Assembly (NCBI GenBank): GCA_050014015.1 | Contig: JBEKEC010000046.1 | Location: 1-64,000, forward strand | Source: PALSA-1353 sp050014015 | GTDB lineage: Bacteria; Planctomycetota; Phycisphaerae; Tepidisphaerales; Tepidisphaeraceae | DNA length: 64,000 bases | Direction: 5' to 3' | Shown here: piece after piece, positions 50,310 to 59,074 of the stretch | Position numbering within the stretch: the first letter of the stretch is position 1 | Layout: the number at the start of each line of letters is the position of its first letter | Program-made: the position numbers and the translations under genes | The notes under the pieces: generated by a model | What the model was told of the DNA's origin: nothing | What the model saw: only the letters and a program-made list of their open reading frames with translations | The model's database searches: none

Positions 50310-50678
50310 ATGTTCAGGAATTACTTGCGGACGGCTGTGGCGGTGGCCGGATTGAGCGTGGGATTGGCGGCGACGCCGGGATGCCTGGTCACGGGTCATT
50401 CGGATACCACGTACACGGGAACCAATGTGTCGCAGAGCACGTTCGCGCAAATCAAGCCGGGCAGCACAACGATCGGCTGGGTGCATGCCACGCTCGGCGA
50501 GCCGAATAACAAGACCAAGGACGGCGACGACGAGGTGTGGAAATACGTGTATACGGAACACACCGACTCGAGCGGCGCGGTATTCCTGATCTTCGGCGGG
50601 TCCAGTTCCAGCGAGAAGACCAACACCGTGTTCATCGAATTCAAGGATGGGGTCGTCATCAATAAATGGCGGGGATGA
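50310..50678 (+). CDS. Lipoprotein with BamE/SmpA-like domain
   Basis: 122 residues from the ATG six bases after GGAGG. A lipoprotein signal ends in AATPGC, so Cys about 27 residues in should be lipidated. The mature part IKPGSTTIGWVHATLGEPNN followed by DDEVWKYVYTE matches the short alpha-beta fold of BamE/SmpA-like proteins, which sit at the outer membrane. Its role here is unknown; it begins a cluster of small lipoprotein genes. Confidence 0.8.
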   Translation: MFRNYLRTAVAVAGLSVGLAATPGCLVTGHSDTTYTGTNVSQSTFAQIKPGSTTIGWVHATLGEPNNKTKDGDDEVWKYVYTEHTDSSGAVFLIFGGSSSSEKTNTVFIEFKDGVVINKWRG

Positions 50679-50830
50679 GATTAAGCAGACTGCGGTCGCT
50701 TTGAATCCCGTTGTTGAATGCGATTATCATTTTTGTCAGAAGCCTGCACTTCCGGTAGAAACGAAGTACGAGCCTGTCTTCTTTTGGGCGCGTCGGCCAC
50801 CTTAACACGTTTTTCTCGGAGGAATTCATC

Positions 50831-51523
50831 ATGCGTCGACATATGGGTCTTTTCCTATCGCTGCCCATACTGATTCTTCCGATTTTAGTTGGCTGTACCT
50901 CTACCAAAGACATGGCGTTGAACCCTGATATAAAGTCGCTCGATACTCAGAAGAAGTCCATCGCGATTTTCACCCTGACCGTAAGGAACGATTTCAAACC
51001 CGACTACGGGTTGGCACCGTGCAATATCTTGGTGAAGCCGAGCGCGGGCAGTGGTACATGGTTTACGCTAGCAGGCGACTGGCAAGGAAATGGCGCTCAT
51101 CCGGGTTGGTACAACTGGAAGGGTACGATTGACTTCCCAGTAAGCCTCGGATTGGACCCGGGTAAGTATGTGATTAGCAATGTTGTGGCAGGTGGCAGCG
51201 CTGTGATACTTAACTGGCACTCTAGTTTCCCACTCAACGCGGAATTTGATCTACCGCCCAGATCGGTCGTCTATCTTGGGCACATGGTCATGGCCAATCG
51301 CGAACGCAAAGACGACGAGCCGCGATCAGGCCCCGTAATTGGACCAGATTTGGTTCTGGGATTAATTCCGGCATTCGTTGAACAAGGCGTGTCGGGCATG
51401 TCCGGAGGTACGATGGACATTTCCATTACCGATCAAAGCAGCGAAGATATACCGAAGTTCCTGGCGAAATGCCCGTGTCTGCAGGCCATGGCGATCAAAA
51501 CGGCGATCGCGACGAAGCAGTGA
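50831..51523 (+). CDS. Hypothetical lipoprotein
   Basis: 230 residues with a GGAGG box eight bases before the ATG. The signal peptide ends in the lipobox ILVGC-T. The mature region is beta-rich, including FTLTVRNDFKPDYGLAPCNI, a stretch around GKYVISNVVAGGS and VVYLGHMVMANRE, a layout like the DUF2846-type lipoproteins downstream. Five cysteines occur. It is in the lipoprotein island and base composition is less GC-rich than in the housekeeping blocks. No function can be named. Confidence 0.8.
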   Translation: MRRHMGLFLSLPILILPILVGCTSTKDMALNPDIKSLDTQKKSIAIFTLTVRNDFKPDYGLAPCNILVKPSAGSGTWFTLAGDWQGNGAHPGWYNWKGTIDFPVSLGLDPGKYVISNVVAGGSAVILNWHSSFPLNAEFDLPPRSVVYLGHMVMANRERKDDEPRSGPVIGPDLVLGLIPAFVEQGVSGMSGGTMDISITDQSSEDIPKFLAKCPCLQAMAIKTAIATKQ

Positions 51524-51745
51524 CGTCGGAAGGGTCCGGGAGGACAGAAGTGGTCTGCTCACGTTGGCGATGGCCTTCCGCGATGAAGGGAAAGAGGATT
51601 CGCCGCGAGCTTGAAACCCCGGCCCACTGTGACCGCCGGAACGTGAGGTTGCCGCGGCAATTGTGCAAGCGATGCGGCGACATTCTGCCGCAAACTGGAG
51701 GGTTCTGTCCGCTGTCGCTATTCCAACTGAGTTACTTCGCTCCTG

Positions 51746-51753
51746 GAAATTCG
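51746..51753. repeat. IS1 target-site duplication, left
   Basis: GAAATTCG directly precedes the left inverted repeat of the insertion and recurs after its right end at 52962-52969. Confidence 0.85.
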
Positions 51754-52961
51754 CCTAGTGGCCCGTGACAATTGAAATACGGTTTCTGATCGGTTGAGAT
51801 AGACGGTGTTGCGGCGATGGATCGCCGCCATGTGGGCGTTACACGGGAGGCAAGTCATGGATGACCTATCGCGGTTTTGTTGCCAAAACCCGCATTGTGC
51901 CGACTTCGGCAAGCGCGGGGCGAAGAATCTGACGGTCTGTGGACGCTTCGGCAAACATGAGACGTTTCGGTTGTTGTACTGCCGGAGGTGTCGAGCACGA
52001 TTCAGTGAACGGAAGGGGACGCCGCTGTTCAACAGCCGGTTGCCGGAGCAAAAGAGCCTGTCGGTGCTGGAACACATCGCCGAAGGGTGCGGCGTGCGGA
52101 AGACGGCCCGGCTGCTGAGGTTGAGCCGTGGAACGGTGGGCCGGCTCTCGAAACTGGCGGGAGACCAGGCGCATGCGTTGCACGATGAGTTGGTCGCTTT
52201 TTCCCCCGCGGACACGCGAGGCGCAGATGGACGAAAAGTGGGCGTTCGTCGCAAAAAAGCAGGCGAATTGCGACGAGGCAGACGTAGAGCGCGGTGACTG
52301 TTGGGATCACGTGGCCTTGGACCCGGAGCATCGGCTGGTGCTGAGCGTGGTACCGGGCAAACGATCGGTGGCGAACCTGCGGAAGCTGCTGGCGGATCTC
52401 ACGCGACGGACCGGCGGACGAATCATGAAGCTGATCACCACCGATGATTATCCGGCCTACGAGGGCACGATCCTGGAAGCTTACGGTCACCGCGTGGTGC
52501 CCTTGCCGCAGATTAAGCCGGGACGGCGAGCGTTGCCTTATCGAGTGCCGCCGAGGGAGTTGACCTACGCGACGGTGCATAAGACCCGCAAGAACGGGCG
52601 GGTGGTGAAGGTCCAGCCGAAGTTGGTGTTCGGAACCCCAGCGGCTTTGGCCGCGGCGCTGAAGCAATCCCGATGCAGTCGTCAGGTGAACACCTCGTTC
52701 ATCGAACGGCAAAATGGGACCGACCGGAACCGCAACGCCCGTAAGGTGCGGCAAACGTATTGCTTTTCCAAGGATTGGCAGATGCACGAAGCGGTGACGT
52801 ACTTCACGATGTACAGTTATAATTTCTGCTGGCCGGTCCGGACGCTACGACGCGCTGGCCAACAACGCACGCCCGCCATGTCGGCGGGCCTGGCCGGCCA
52901 CGTGTGGCCTTTACAAGAATGGATCACATTACCGGCCGTTCAATCGGGATAGGCCACTAGG
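51754..52961 (+). mobile_element. Complete IS1-family insertion sequence, 1208 bp
   Basis: The ends carry a perfect 10-bp inverted repeat, CCTAGTGGCC at 51754 and its complement at 52952-52961, with further imperfect pairing inside. An 8-bp target duplication GAAATTCG flanks it. Inside are two overlapping frames encoding an IS1-type transposase. The size exceeds classical IS1 (768 bp) but long IS1 relatives are known. The intact ends and duplication point to recent insertion, in the gap between a lipoprotein gene and the opposed gene at 52978. Confidence 0.9.
51857..52952 (+). CDS. IS1-family transposase, two frames joined by frameshift
   Basis: The upstream frame (51857-52297, ATG after GGAGG) has a zinc-finger DNA-binding region with CCQNPHC and YCRRCRARFSERKGTPLF, and a helix-turn-helix (GVRKTARLLRLSRGTVGRLS). 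The catalytic frame continues to the TAG at 52952 with MDEKWAFVAKK (first Asp), ITTDDYPAY (second Asp) and SFIERQNGTDRNRNARKVRQ (late Glu). It lies +1 (or -2) relative to the first. The join is likely at the T5-C5 run (52198-52207), where slippage would fuse them. E. coli IS1 uses a -1 shift instead, so either this branch differs or a base was gained or lost. Alternatively it is a frameshifted, inactive copy. Confidence 0.85.
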
Positions 52962-52969
52962 GAAATTCG
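52962..52969. repeat. IS1 target-site duplication, right
   Basis: GAAATTCG, the partner of 51746-51753. Confidence 0.85.
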
Positions 52970-52977
52970 GGGCGCGG

Positions 52978-53457
52978 CTATTTCACATTCGGACAAAGCG
53001 TCAGAAGGGCAGACACGACTCGGTCTGAATCTTCTCGCTTGTTTGGTAGGTTGAAACAGATCGGAGGATTATAAACGCCTGGGATGTACTTAAGCTCAAT
53101 CCATTTGGTGGAACCACTTGAAGTCGTAACCCCGCTCAAGTGCAATCCCACAACGTCCTTAAATTGGATCCGATAGGGCTTGTAGCGATTTGTAGGTTCG
53201 TGACTAGAGTCTTCAATACACTCTTCGGCAGCGATACCGTACTCATCGAGATTTTGAGTCAAGTCAAAGTCTGCCTCGGTACAAGAGTAATTCGTTGAAT
53301 TCAAAATCTGCACCGCTTCCGGTATGCCCAACGTAGGCAAGGTGTTAGACGCGCGCGTAATTTCTGAGTCACTTATGCTAACGCACCCGCTGCTCAATGT
53401 CACGAGGTACATGGTCAAACAGATGGCCACCGAGAGCCTAGCAATCCGGAATGCCAT
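52978..53457 (-). CDS. Hypothetical lipoprotein
   Basis: 159 residues. The signal peptide ends in the lipobox TLSSGC-V. The mature part is unrecognised; it contains an acidic stretch with several cysteines (NYSCTEADFDLTQ, AAEECIEDSS) and ends DSDRVVSALLTLCPNVK. Lower GC than neighbours. Its stop lies 17 bases from the right end of the IS1 copy, so the insertion spared the coding region but may affect its terminator. Confidence 0.75.
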   Translation of the reverse strand: MAFRIARLSVAICLTMYLVTLSSGCVSISDSEITRASNTLPTLGIPEAVQILNSTNYSCTEADFDLTQNLDEYGIAAEECIEDSSHEPTNRYKPYRIQFKDVVGLHLSGVTTSSGSTKWIELKYIPGVYNPPICFNLPNKREDSDRVVSALLTLCPNVK

Positions 53458-53719
53458 GGTTTGTTCATTCTACCGGCGCAAGGTAACGGTAGCAAGGATG
53501 GGCAGCCGTCGCTCCGGCCACTTCGTAGGGTTGTACGCTCCCCGCGCGATTTCGGTACAACTTTCGGCAGTCGAAACCCTCCAATTCATTCAAGGGGCGA
53601 AAGCCACGTGAATCCACGCGAAGTTGGATCGCGGACTCAGGACAATGACGAGCTTGACAATAACCGGCCATGCGATAGCATTTTTTGTGCCATGAAGGGG
53701 CGAAAGAAGAAGGAACGGG

Positions 53720-54313
53720 ATGCTCGTGCGGCCGCTTCAGAACCCAGCAAGAAGGTCAACACAATTGTGCCTTGAATATTCGCACGCCTTGAGTCTGCGA
53801 TTTGCAACCTTGATGTTTCTCTGTTCCATTTCAGGATGTACATCTTATCCGTTATATACGACAGTCCGCGACAATCTTCCCGCAATCGCCCCGGGCCAAT
53901 CGAGGATTTGGTTTTTTACGCACGATTCGCTTTCCGATGGCAGCTTCTCGATCCAGGTAAACTTGGACCGCCAAAAGGTCTCACCGGACGGTTTTGGCGC
54001 GTCTGGATGGGATCCTCAAGAAACGTGCTTCTTCGTCGACCATCCACCAGTCGAATGCACGGTGTCTATAATTCCGTGCGGAGCGACCGATCCCGATGCC
54101 GAACTTCATATCCACTTGGTCGCGGGAGAGACGCGGTATATCGAGATATATGCTTTACATGCTGGCACCCTTGGCGCGAAATTAGCAGCCAATATGCCTG
54201 AACCAGAAATAGGCCGTCAAATGTTGGAAGACCCCGACCCGTCGCCGTTCGGAGGCGCCGACCCGCACCGCGTAAAAGACCTCTACGTTGGTGCATATGC
54301 TCAGAAGCCATAA
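53720..54313 (+). CDS. DUF2846-like lipoprotein
   Basis: 197 residues. The ATG follows an AAGGAA box; a later TTG would shorten the n-region, which is unusually long before the hydrophobic stretch and the lipobox CSISGC-T (Cys near 40). The mature domain (GQSRIWFFTHDSLSDGSFSI, then QVNLDRQKVS and HLVAGETRYIEIYA) matches the small beta fold of DUF2846 proteins. Its VAGETRYIEI motif is shared with FAGETRYVKW in the next gene, so the two are paralogues, nine bases apart. Confidence 0.78.
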   Translation: MLVRPLQNPARRSTQLCLEYSHALSLRFATLMFLCSISGCTSYPLYTTVRDNLPAIAPGQSRIWFFTHDSLSDGSFSIQVNLDRQKVSPDGFGASGWDPQETCFFVDHPPVECTVSIIPCGATDPDAELHIHLVAGETRYIEIYALHAGTLGAKLAANMPEPEIGRQMLEDPDPSPFGGADPHRVKDLYVGAYAQKP

Positions 54314-54322
54314 GGTAGTAGT

Positions 54323-54718
54323 ATGATTCGCCTCCACATTACGATGATATTATCGCTCTTTCTGCTGTGGGGCTGTGCTTCGGGCCCAACTCTTGCGGAG
54401 AGCGAATCTGGGATTCCGTCGCTCGCACCATCCAATGGGCGAGTTTTCATTTACTCCGTTGATAGCGATGAGGCGTGGCGGACAGACATATTGGTGGATG
54501 GGCAGAATGTTGGCGTGTTAGTAGCAGGCGGGGTATTTTTTAAAGATTTGCCCGCAGGAGCACATGGAATTGATTCCGGCTTGGGGCAGCATTTGGAATT
54601 TCAGCTATTCGCCGGAGAAACTCGTTACGTGAAATGGGTTAGCGGGACCTCGTTGTTGTTGATTCATCCGGACCAAGGTAGTCAAGAAATTCGAAGTTTG
54701 GTGTATCTTGGCCGATAG
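54323..54718 (+). CDS. DUF2846-like lipoprotein
   Basis: 131 residues. Signal peptide with lipobox LLWGC-A at Cys18. The mature region NGRVFIYSVDSDEAWRTDIL, VDGQNVGVLVAGGVFFKDLP, AGAHGID and FAGETRYVKW is the DUF2846 pattern: a strand, VDG turn, glycine-phenylalanine strand and PG-H motif. It lies nine bases after its paralogue, probably one transcript. Function unknown; likely outer-membrane attached. Confidence 0.82.
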   Translation: MIRLHITMILSLFLLWGCASGPTLAESESGIPSLAPSNGRVFIYSVDSDEAWRTDILVDGQNVGVLVAGGVFFKDLPAGAHGIDSGLGQHLEFQLFAGETRYVKWVSGTSLLLIHPDQGSQEIRSLVYLGR

Positions 54719-54828
54719 GCCCGGAAAAATTGGGATTAGATGAAGACCGAGAGAAAGCTGACGCGATCTTGACCATGGCTTTTATGGGCACGAGCATCGG
54801 CGCAGCCGAAATCAGCAAGAGCGAATTC

Positions 54829-54886
54829 GGCCGGTGTACCGGCCGACATCCCGGAATACCGGCACTCCACTGGCAAGATGCCAGTG
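54829..54886. repeat. Pair of small palindromes (GGCCGGT / CACTGGCA)
   Basis: GGCCGGTGTACCGGCC (54829-54844) is a perfect palindrome, and CACTGGCA-AGA-TGCCAGTG (54868-54886) is a perfect 8-bp stem. They lie between the lipoprotein island and the phosphofructokinase gene and look like dispersed palindromic repeats. Confidence 0.7.
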
Positions 54887-54963
54887 CCACAATGGCTTGA
54901 TCGGGGGCCGCATTCCAATATCATCGCTTCGGATAGCAATTCTAAATTTTTTACGGAGACTTT

Positions 54964-56181
54964 ATGAGCAGCCAACTAAAAGGCAATGCGGTGGTCGGAC
55001 AATCCGGGGGTCCGACGGCGGTGATTAACCAATCCCTCGTCGGCGTCATTCAGGGCGTCAAGGAATGCGGGCATATCGAACAGCTCCTGGGGGCCAGGCA
55101 CGGTGTGCGGGGGATCGTCGATGAGAAATTCATCGACCTGAAGAAGGCCAGCGGGGAATTGCTGGAACGGGTGGCGCAGACGCCGGCGGCGGCGCTGGGA
55201 TCGACACGCGATAAACCCGATGCGGCTTATTGCGAGAAAATCTTCAAATCATTTTCCAAAAATAACGTTCGCTATTTCTTCTACATCGGCGGGAACGATT
55301 CGGCGGATACGGCGCGGATCGTTTCGGAACTGGCCAGGAAGGAGAAATACGAGTTGCGGGTGTTTCACGTTCCCAAGACGATTGATAACGATCTGCGGGT
55401 TCACGATCACACGCCGGGGTATGGGTCGGCGGCGAAGTTCGTTGCGGCGGCGATGATCGGGGACAATTTCGACAACAAATCGTTGCCGGGGATCAAGGTG
55501 GACGTGGTGATGGGCAGGAACGCGGGATTTTTGACGGCGGCGTCGGTTCTGGCGCGGCATCAGCCGGATGACGGCCCGCATTTGATTTACGTTCCGGAAT
55601 CGCCGCTGAGCGAGGCGAAATTCATTTCGGACGTGGAGCGGGTGTATTCGAAGCTGGGCCGATGCCTGATCGCGGTGAGCGAAGGGATTTCGCGGCCGGA
55701 GGGCATGACGTGGACGGAGGCGATGGCGGAAAACCTCGAACGGGACGGGCATGGGAACGTTCAGCTTTCGGGATCGGGGGCGCTGGGGGATTTGCTGGCG
55801 GATTTGATCAAGCGAAGGTTGGGATCGAGCGGCGGGAAGAAGCTGCGGGTGAGGGCGGATACGTTTGGATATTTGCAGCGAAGTTTTCCGGGATTCGTCA
55901 GTACGGTGGATGCGACGGAGGCGCGGCGGGTTGGGCGGATGGCGGTGAAATACAGCTCGCAAGGCGAATTGGAAGGAAGCGTGGCGATGAAGCGATTGCC
56001 GGGCCATTCGTACAGCGTGGACACGTTTCTCACGCCGCTGGCATCCGTGGCGAAGGAAACCAAGCATCTCGATGCGGCGTTCCTGTCGGAGGGGAATAAC
56101 GTGACGGAGGCGTTCGTGCAGTACGTGAAGCCTCTGGTGGGCGAGTTGCCGAAGGTGGGGTCGCTGGATGAGATCAAATGA
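54964..56181 (+). CDS. 6-phosphofructokinase, PPi-dependent type
   Basis: 405 residues. It phosphorylates fructose 6-phosphate, probably with pyrophosphate. The N-terminus QSGGPTAVINQSLVGVIQG, the GGNDSADTA loop, PKTIDNDLRVHDHTPGYGSA with the catalytic Asp, and VMGRNAGFLTAASVLA are those of the PPi-PFK/long group. In ATP-type enzymes the loop is usually GGDGS; here GGNDS, and the Lys of PKTIDND marks the PPi branch. The start has GGAG eight bases away. It is not in an evident operon. Confidence 0.92.
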   Translation: MSSQLKGNAVVGQSGGPTAVINQSLVGVIQGVKECGHIEQLLGARHGVRGIVDEKFIDLKKASGELLERVAQTPAAALGSTRDKPDAAYCEKIFKSFSKNNVRYFFYIGGNDSADTARIVSELARKEKYELRVFHVPKTIDNDLRVHDHTPGYGSAAKFVAAAMIGDNFDNKSLPGIKVDVVMGRNAGFLTAASVLARHQPDDGPHLIYVPESPLSEAKFISDVERVYSKLGRCLIAVSEGISRPEGMTWTEAMAENLERDGHGNVQLSGSGALGDLLADLIKRRLGSSGGKKLRVRADTFGYLQRSFPGFVSTVDATEARRVGRMAVKYSSQGELEGSVAMKRLPGHSYSVDTFLTPLASVAKETKHLDAAFLSEGNNVTEAFVQYVKPLVGELPKVGSLDEIK

Positions 56182-56193
56182 AAGGCTCAGCCC

Positions 56194-56886
56194 ATGCCGG
56201 CTGGTGGGATATGCCCGCAATGTCGCCAGAACGTATCGCCAATGGCGAGGTTTTGCGCGCAGTGCGGGTTGGAGTTAGTGGCCGGGGAAGTGCGGGCGGC
56301 TTGGAACTTCACGAAATGGCTGGCGGTCTTCGTCGGAATCGTGTTGCTGCTCTCGATGACCGCCGGCGCAATCCTTTTCGTGTTCGGGGCCGTACATACT
56401 TCAGTGGGAATATCGCAGACGGCTGAGCAGGCCGGTCAGGCCGCGGCGAACACCGAGGCCCAGCGCCAGGCGTTGCTTCATGCGCATGATCCGTGGTGGG
56501 ATGCGGCGCAGCCGGACGGGATGAAGCCGTTTTTTTTCGGTAAAGAGTATCTGGTTGGGCCGGGCGAGTGGACTTCGATCGACGTGAGCCCACCGGCATC
56601 GTCGGGGCGATATAGGTATTTGGTTGAATTCGAGGGAATCAACCGGTTCCGAGCGCGACCGAACGGTTATGCAGAACGGGAATTTGTGTTTCCGAACCGG
56701 GATAATTTGCAGCCCTATCAAATGAGCGGATGGTGCCAGACCCTTCTGGTGCAATCCTTGGACGGGGCGGTTCATCGGGTGAGAGTCAAATACGTCCGGG
56801 TGCCGGCAAATCAGGCCCCGCCGGGCTATTGGCGGCCTACAAATTATTCAAACCAGCGCTTTAGTTTCAGGAAATGTTTTTCGTAA
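56194..56886 (+). CDS. Zinc-ribbon membrane protein
   Basis: 230 residues. The N-terminus has a zinc ribbon, CPQC at 7-10 and CAQC at 21-24, then a transmembrane helix (WLAVFVGIVLLLSMTAGAIL, residues 42-62). The rest is extracytoplasmic and has two Trp-rich motifs, and a beta pattern from RYRYLVEFEGINRFRARPNG on. The last 43 bases overlap the 3' end of the opposed acyltransferase gene. Function unknown. Confidence 0.75.
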   Translation: MPAGGICPQCRQNVSPMARFCAQCGLELVAGEVRAAWNFTKWLAVFVGIVLLLSMTAGAILFVFGAVHTSVGISQTAEQAGQAAANTEAQRQALLHAHDPWWDAAQPDGMKPFFFGKEYLVGPGEWTSIDVSPPASSGRYRYLVEFEGINRFRARPNGYAEREFVFPNRDNLQPYQMSGWCQTLLVQSLDGAVHRVRVKYVRVPANQAPPGYWRPTNYSNQRFSFRKCFS

Positions 56887-58076
56887 AGGTGATAGCTGGC
56901 CAGGGCGATCAGGGCGGTGGCGGCGAAGCAGAGGACGTAGTGTGGGATGACGGCCGTCCAGATGTGGCCGTGATAGGAAAGGCGGCGCATGGAGAACCAG
57001 GTGGTGAGGGTGTTGAGGATGAGGCGGTGGTAGATGTACATGCCGTAGCTGTAGACGCCGAAGAAGCGGAGCCAGCGCTGGGACATGAGACGGTTGAGGC
57101 GCCGGCCGGCGCTGAGGGCCAGGAGCAGGAACGCGGCCCAGGCGAAGGCGACGAATGAATAACTGACGACGGCGATGGGTTTGCCGAGATGGAAGGAGCC
57201 GATGGCGCGGCCTTCGAGGGCGAAACATGCGATGGAGGCGGCGGCACAGGCCAGGCCGACCCATTTGAATCGGGCGAAGAGTTGGGCGGGGGTCGAGTGT
57301 TGGATGACGACGGCCAGGAGCGCGCCCAAGGCGAGACAATCCATGCGGCATTGGGTCGCGACGTAAGGGACGAGGGGGTTTTGGCCGGAAATCACGGCGT
57401 AGGCGCGGCAGATGGGGGCTATCACGATCAGGGCGATGCACAATCGAAACAGGGCGCGGTCGGAGAAGAGCCAGACCATCAGGGGCCAGAAAAGATAAAA
57501 ATGTTCCTCGACGGCCAGGGACCAGAAATGGCCGAGGGAAACCTGGGCATGATCGAGGAAAGTGAAGCCGGATCGGCAGACGAGATAGTTGGTGCCGTAG
57601 AACCAATACCAGGGCCAGGCATCGCGGAGGGTGGTGAGATTTCGCCAGGAGGGGATGACGGCCAGCCCGATGGCCAGGAGAATGAGGACGAAATAGTAGA
57701 GCGGGAAAATTCGCAGGGCGCGGCGGGTATAGAAATTCCGGAAATATTTTTTGGAGGAACGGGACCGCAGGAGGATGCCGGTGATGAGGAACCCGGAAAG
57801 GACGAAGAAGAGATCGACGCCGATGGTCATGTTTTTGGTGATCGGCTGGAAGATTTTGGCCAGGACGTTGTCGTAAGCCCCTTCGGGCGAGAAATGGTTG
57901 AAGAGGACGAGGATGATGGCGACGCCGCGGACGCCGTCGAGGGCGGGGATGTGCCCGAGGCGGGAGCGGTTGACCTCATCGCCTTCAGCGGAGAGCGGTC
58001 CGTGGGCGTGGGCTGGGATTGGGGCCTGGATGGCGGTCATGGGTTGGATTCCAACCGAGGGGTGGGGGATTTGCAA
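56844..58076 (-). CDS. Acyltransferase-3 family membrane protein
   Basis: 410 residues with about ten transmembrane helices. HIPALDGVRGVAIILVLFNH holds the family Arg and catalytic His near residues 45-65; GVDLFFVLSGFLITGILLRS and the RRALRIFPLYYFVLILLAI stretch follow. Late landmarks are FFGVYSYGMYIYHRLI. It moves acyl groups onto sugars or cell-surface glycans from the cytosol. The first 35 residues are extra. The start ATG at 58076 or the ATG 12 codons later are both possible. Its end overlaps the zinc-ribbon gene. Confidence 0.9.
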   Translation of the reverse strand: MQIPHPSVGIQPMTAIQAPIPAHAHGPLSAEGDEVNRSRLGHIPALDGVRGVAIILVLFNHFSPEGAYDNVLAKIFQPITKNMTIGVDLFFVLSGFLITGILLRSRSSKKYFRNFYTRRALRIFPLYYFVLILLAIGLAVIPSWRNLTTLRDAWPWYWFYGTNYLVCRSGFTFLDHAQVSLGHFWSLAVEEHFYLFWPLMVWLFSDRALFRLCIALIVIAPICRAYAVISGQNPLVPYVATQCRMDCLALGALLAVVIQHSTPAQLFARFKWVGLACAAASIACFALEGRAIGSFHLGKPIAVVSYSFVAFAWAAFLLLALSAGRRLNRLMSQRWLRFFGVYSYGMYIYHRLILNTLTTWFSMRRLSYHGHIWTAVIPHYVLCFAATALIALASYHLYEKHFLKLKRWFE

Positions 58077-58230
58077 TGCGCCATGTCTGAATGCGCTTGG
58101 TACTTGACTGGCTGTAACGCTCGTTTGTGGCGGACAAGGCTGGTGATTGCCGATTGCCTATTGCCAATTGGAACAGGAGAATCGGGAACCGGAAAGAAGT
58201 TTACCTTGACTAGCGAAACGAGGAAGTGAC

Positions 58231-58572
58231 ATGAGCGCCGTTCAAACGCTTGATATCCGGGGCAGGAAATTCGTCCTGATTCCAGAATCCGAATACCGCC
58301 GGCTAACAAGACGCCCGGTGGCGGCGATTCCTCGAATGCCGGCGATGTCGCCCGACGGCACTTATCCGGCCGCCGAAGCCATGCGGGCAATGATGGCCCG
58401 GAAGATTATCGCCGCCCGAAAGTCTGTCGGGCTCTCGCAGGCTGCACTTGCACGAAATGCGGGCATCCGCGTCGAAACGCTGAACCGTTTGGAAAGGGGA
58501 AAACACACGCCCGACTTGGCGACGATGGCCAGGATGAACAAGGCGCTGGATGAAGCGGGCGCCCCGCAATAA
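58231..58572 (+). CDS. XRE-type helix-turn-helix protein, antitoxin-like
   Basis: 113 residues. Residues 1-30 (TLDIRGRKFVLIPESEYRRL) look like the Phd/AbrB-like start of antitoxins; residues 55-110 are an XRE helix-turn-helix: KIIAARKSVGLSQAALARNA, GIRVETLNRLERGKHTPDLA. An AGGAAG box precedes the ATG. No toxin gene is adjacent upstream or downstream (a tRNA follows), so it is an orphan regulator or the survivor of a toxin-antitoxin pair. Confidence 0.85.
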   Translation: MSAVQTLDIRGRKFVLIPESEYRRLTRRPVAAIPRMPAMSPDGTYPAAEAMRAMMARKIIAARKSVGLSQAALARNAGIRVETLNRLERGKHTPDLATMARMNKALDEAGAPQ

Positions 58573-58643
58573 TCATCGCGCGCCCCATCTTGGCAATTTC
58601 CACTTACCGCCGCTCCCCCACCCCATTGCGGCAAAGCCGCAAT

Positions 58644-58717
58644 AGGCCGAGGTCGGATTCGAACCGACGAATAACGGATTTGCAATCCGTCCCCTTAGTC
58701 CGCTTGGGTACTCGGCC
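58644..58717 (-). tRNA. tRNA-Cys (GCA)
   Basis: A 74-base tRNA on the minus strand. Acceptor GGCCGAG pairs with CTCGGCC and the discriminator is T. The anticodon arm ACGGA-TTGCAAA-TCCGT gives GCA. The T-arm GTCGG-TTCGAAT-CCGAC is perfect. CCA is not encoded. A GC stem (ATTGCGGC...GCCGCAAT) directly downstream may end transcription. Confidence 0.93.
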
Positions 58718-59074
58718 GCGTTTGAAGAAGAATATCGGCATTCGCCCCGCTCATCAACTGCGGCGGTGCGGCGGCGTGCATGGGAATGAAATCGCCCCGT
58801 TTTCCGCCGGGATGATCCGCTGTTTTCGATGCCTGCACCACCGTTTCGCGACGCGCATCGCCGTGCATCGGATTGCACTAAAACGCACTATTTCCGTGCT
58901 ACCGGCGCACCCCGATTCGGCCGGCACCCGGCCGCAAGCCTGGGCCGGCCGTCTCCCGGAGTGACTGTGTTAGGGGCAATACAGTTGCGGGCGTTCATTT
59001 TTGTCGGATTAGGGGTTTTCCCCTATGGATTGCGGCGGGGAAAACGCCGACGTGAGCGATTTGCGAGGTGCAAG
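58718..59074. other. Intergenic region between tRNA-Cys and the receiver gene
   Basis: No gene or RNA is recognised in these 357 bases. It should hold the promoters of tRNA-Cys (minus) and of the receiver gene (plus). Confidence 0.5.

Noticed and set aside
51586..51753. Short frame with CKRCGDILPQTGGFC, like the start of a zinc-ribbon protein
   Set aside because: Only one and a half cysteine pairs and no continuation beyond the IS1 end; may be a fragment but too short to call.
53461..53775. 104-codon plus-strand frame between lipoprotein genes
   Set aside because: No ribosome binding site, odd composition, and it overlaps the start of the supported lipoprotein gene.
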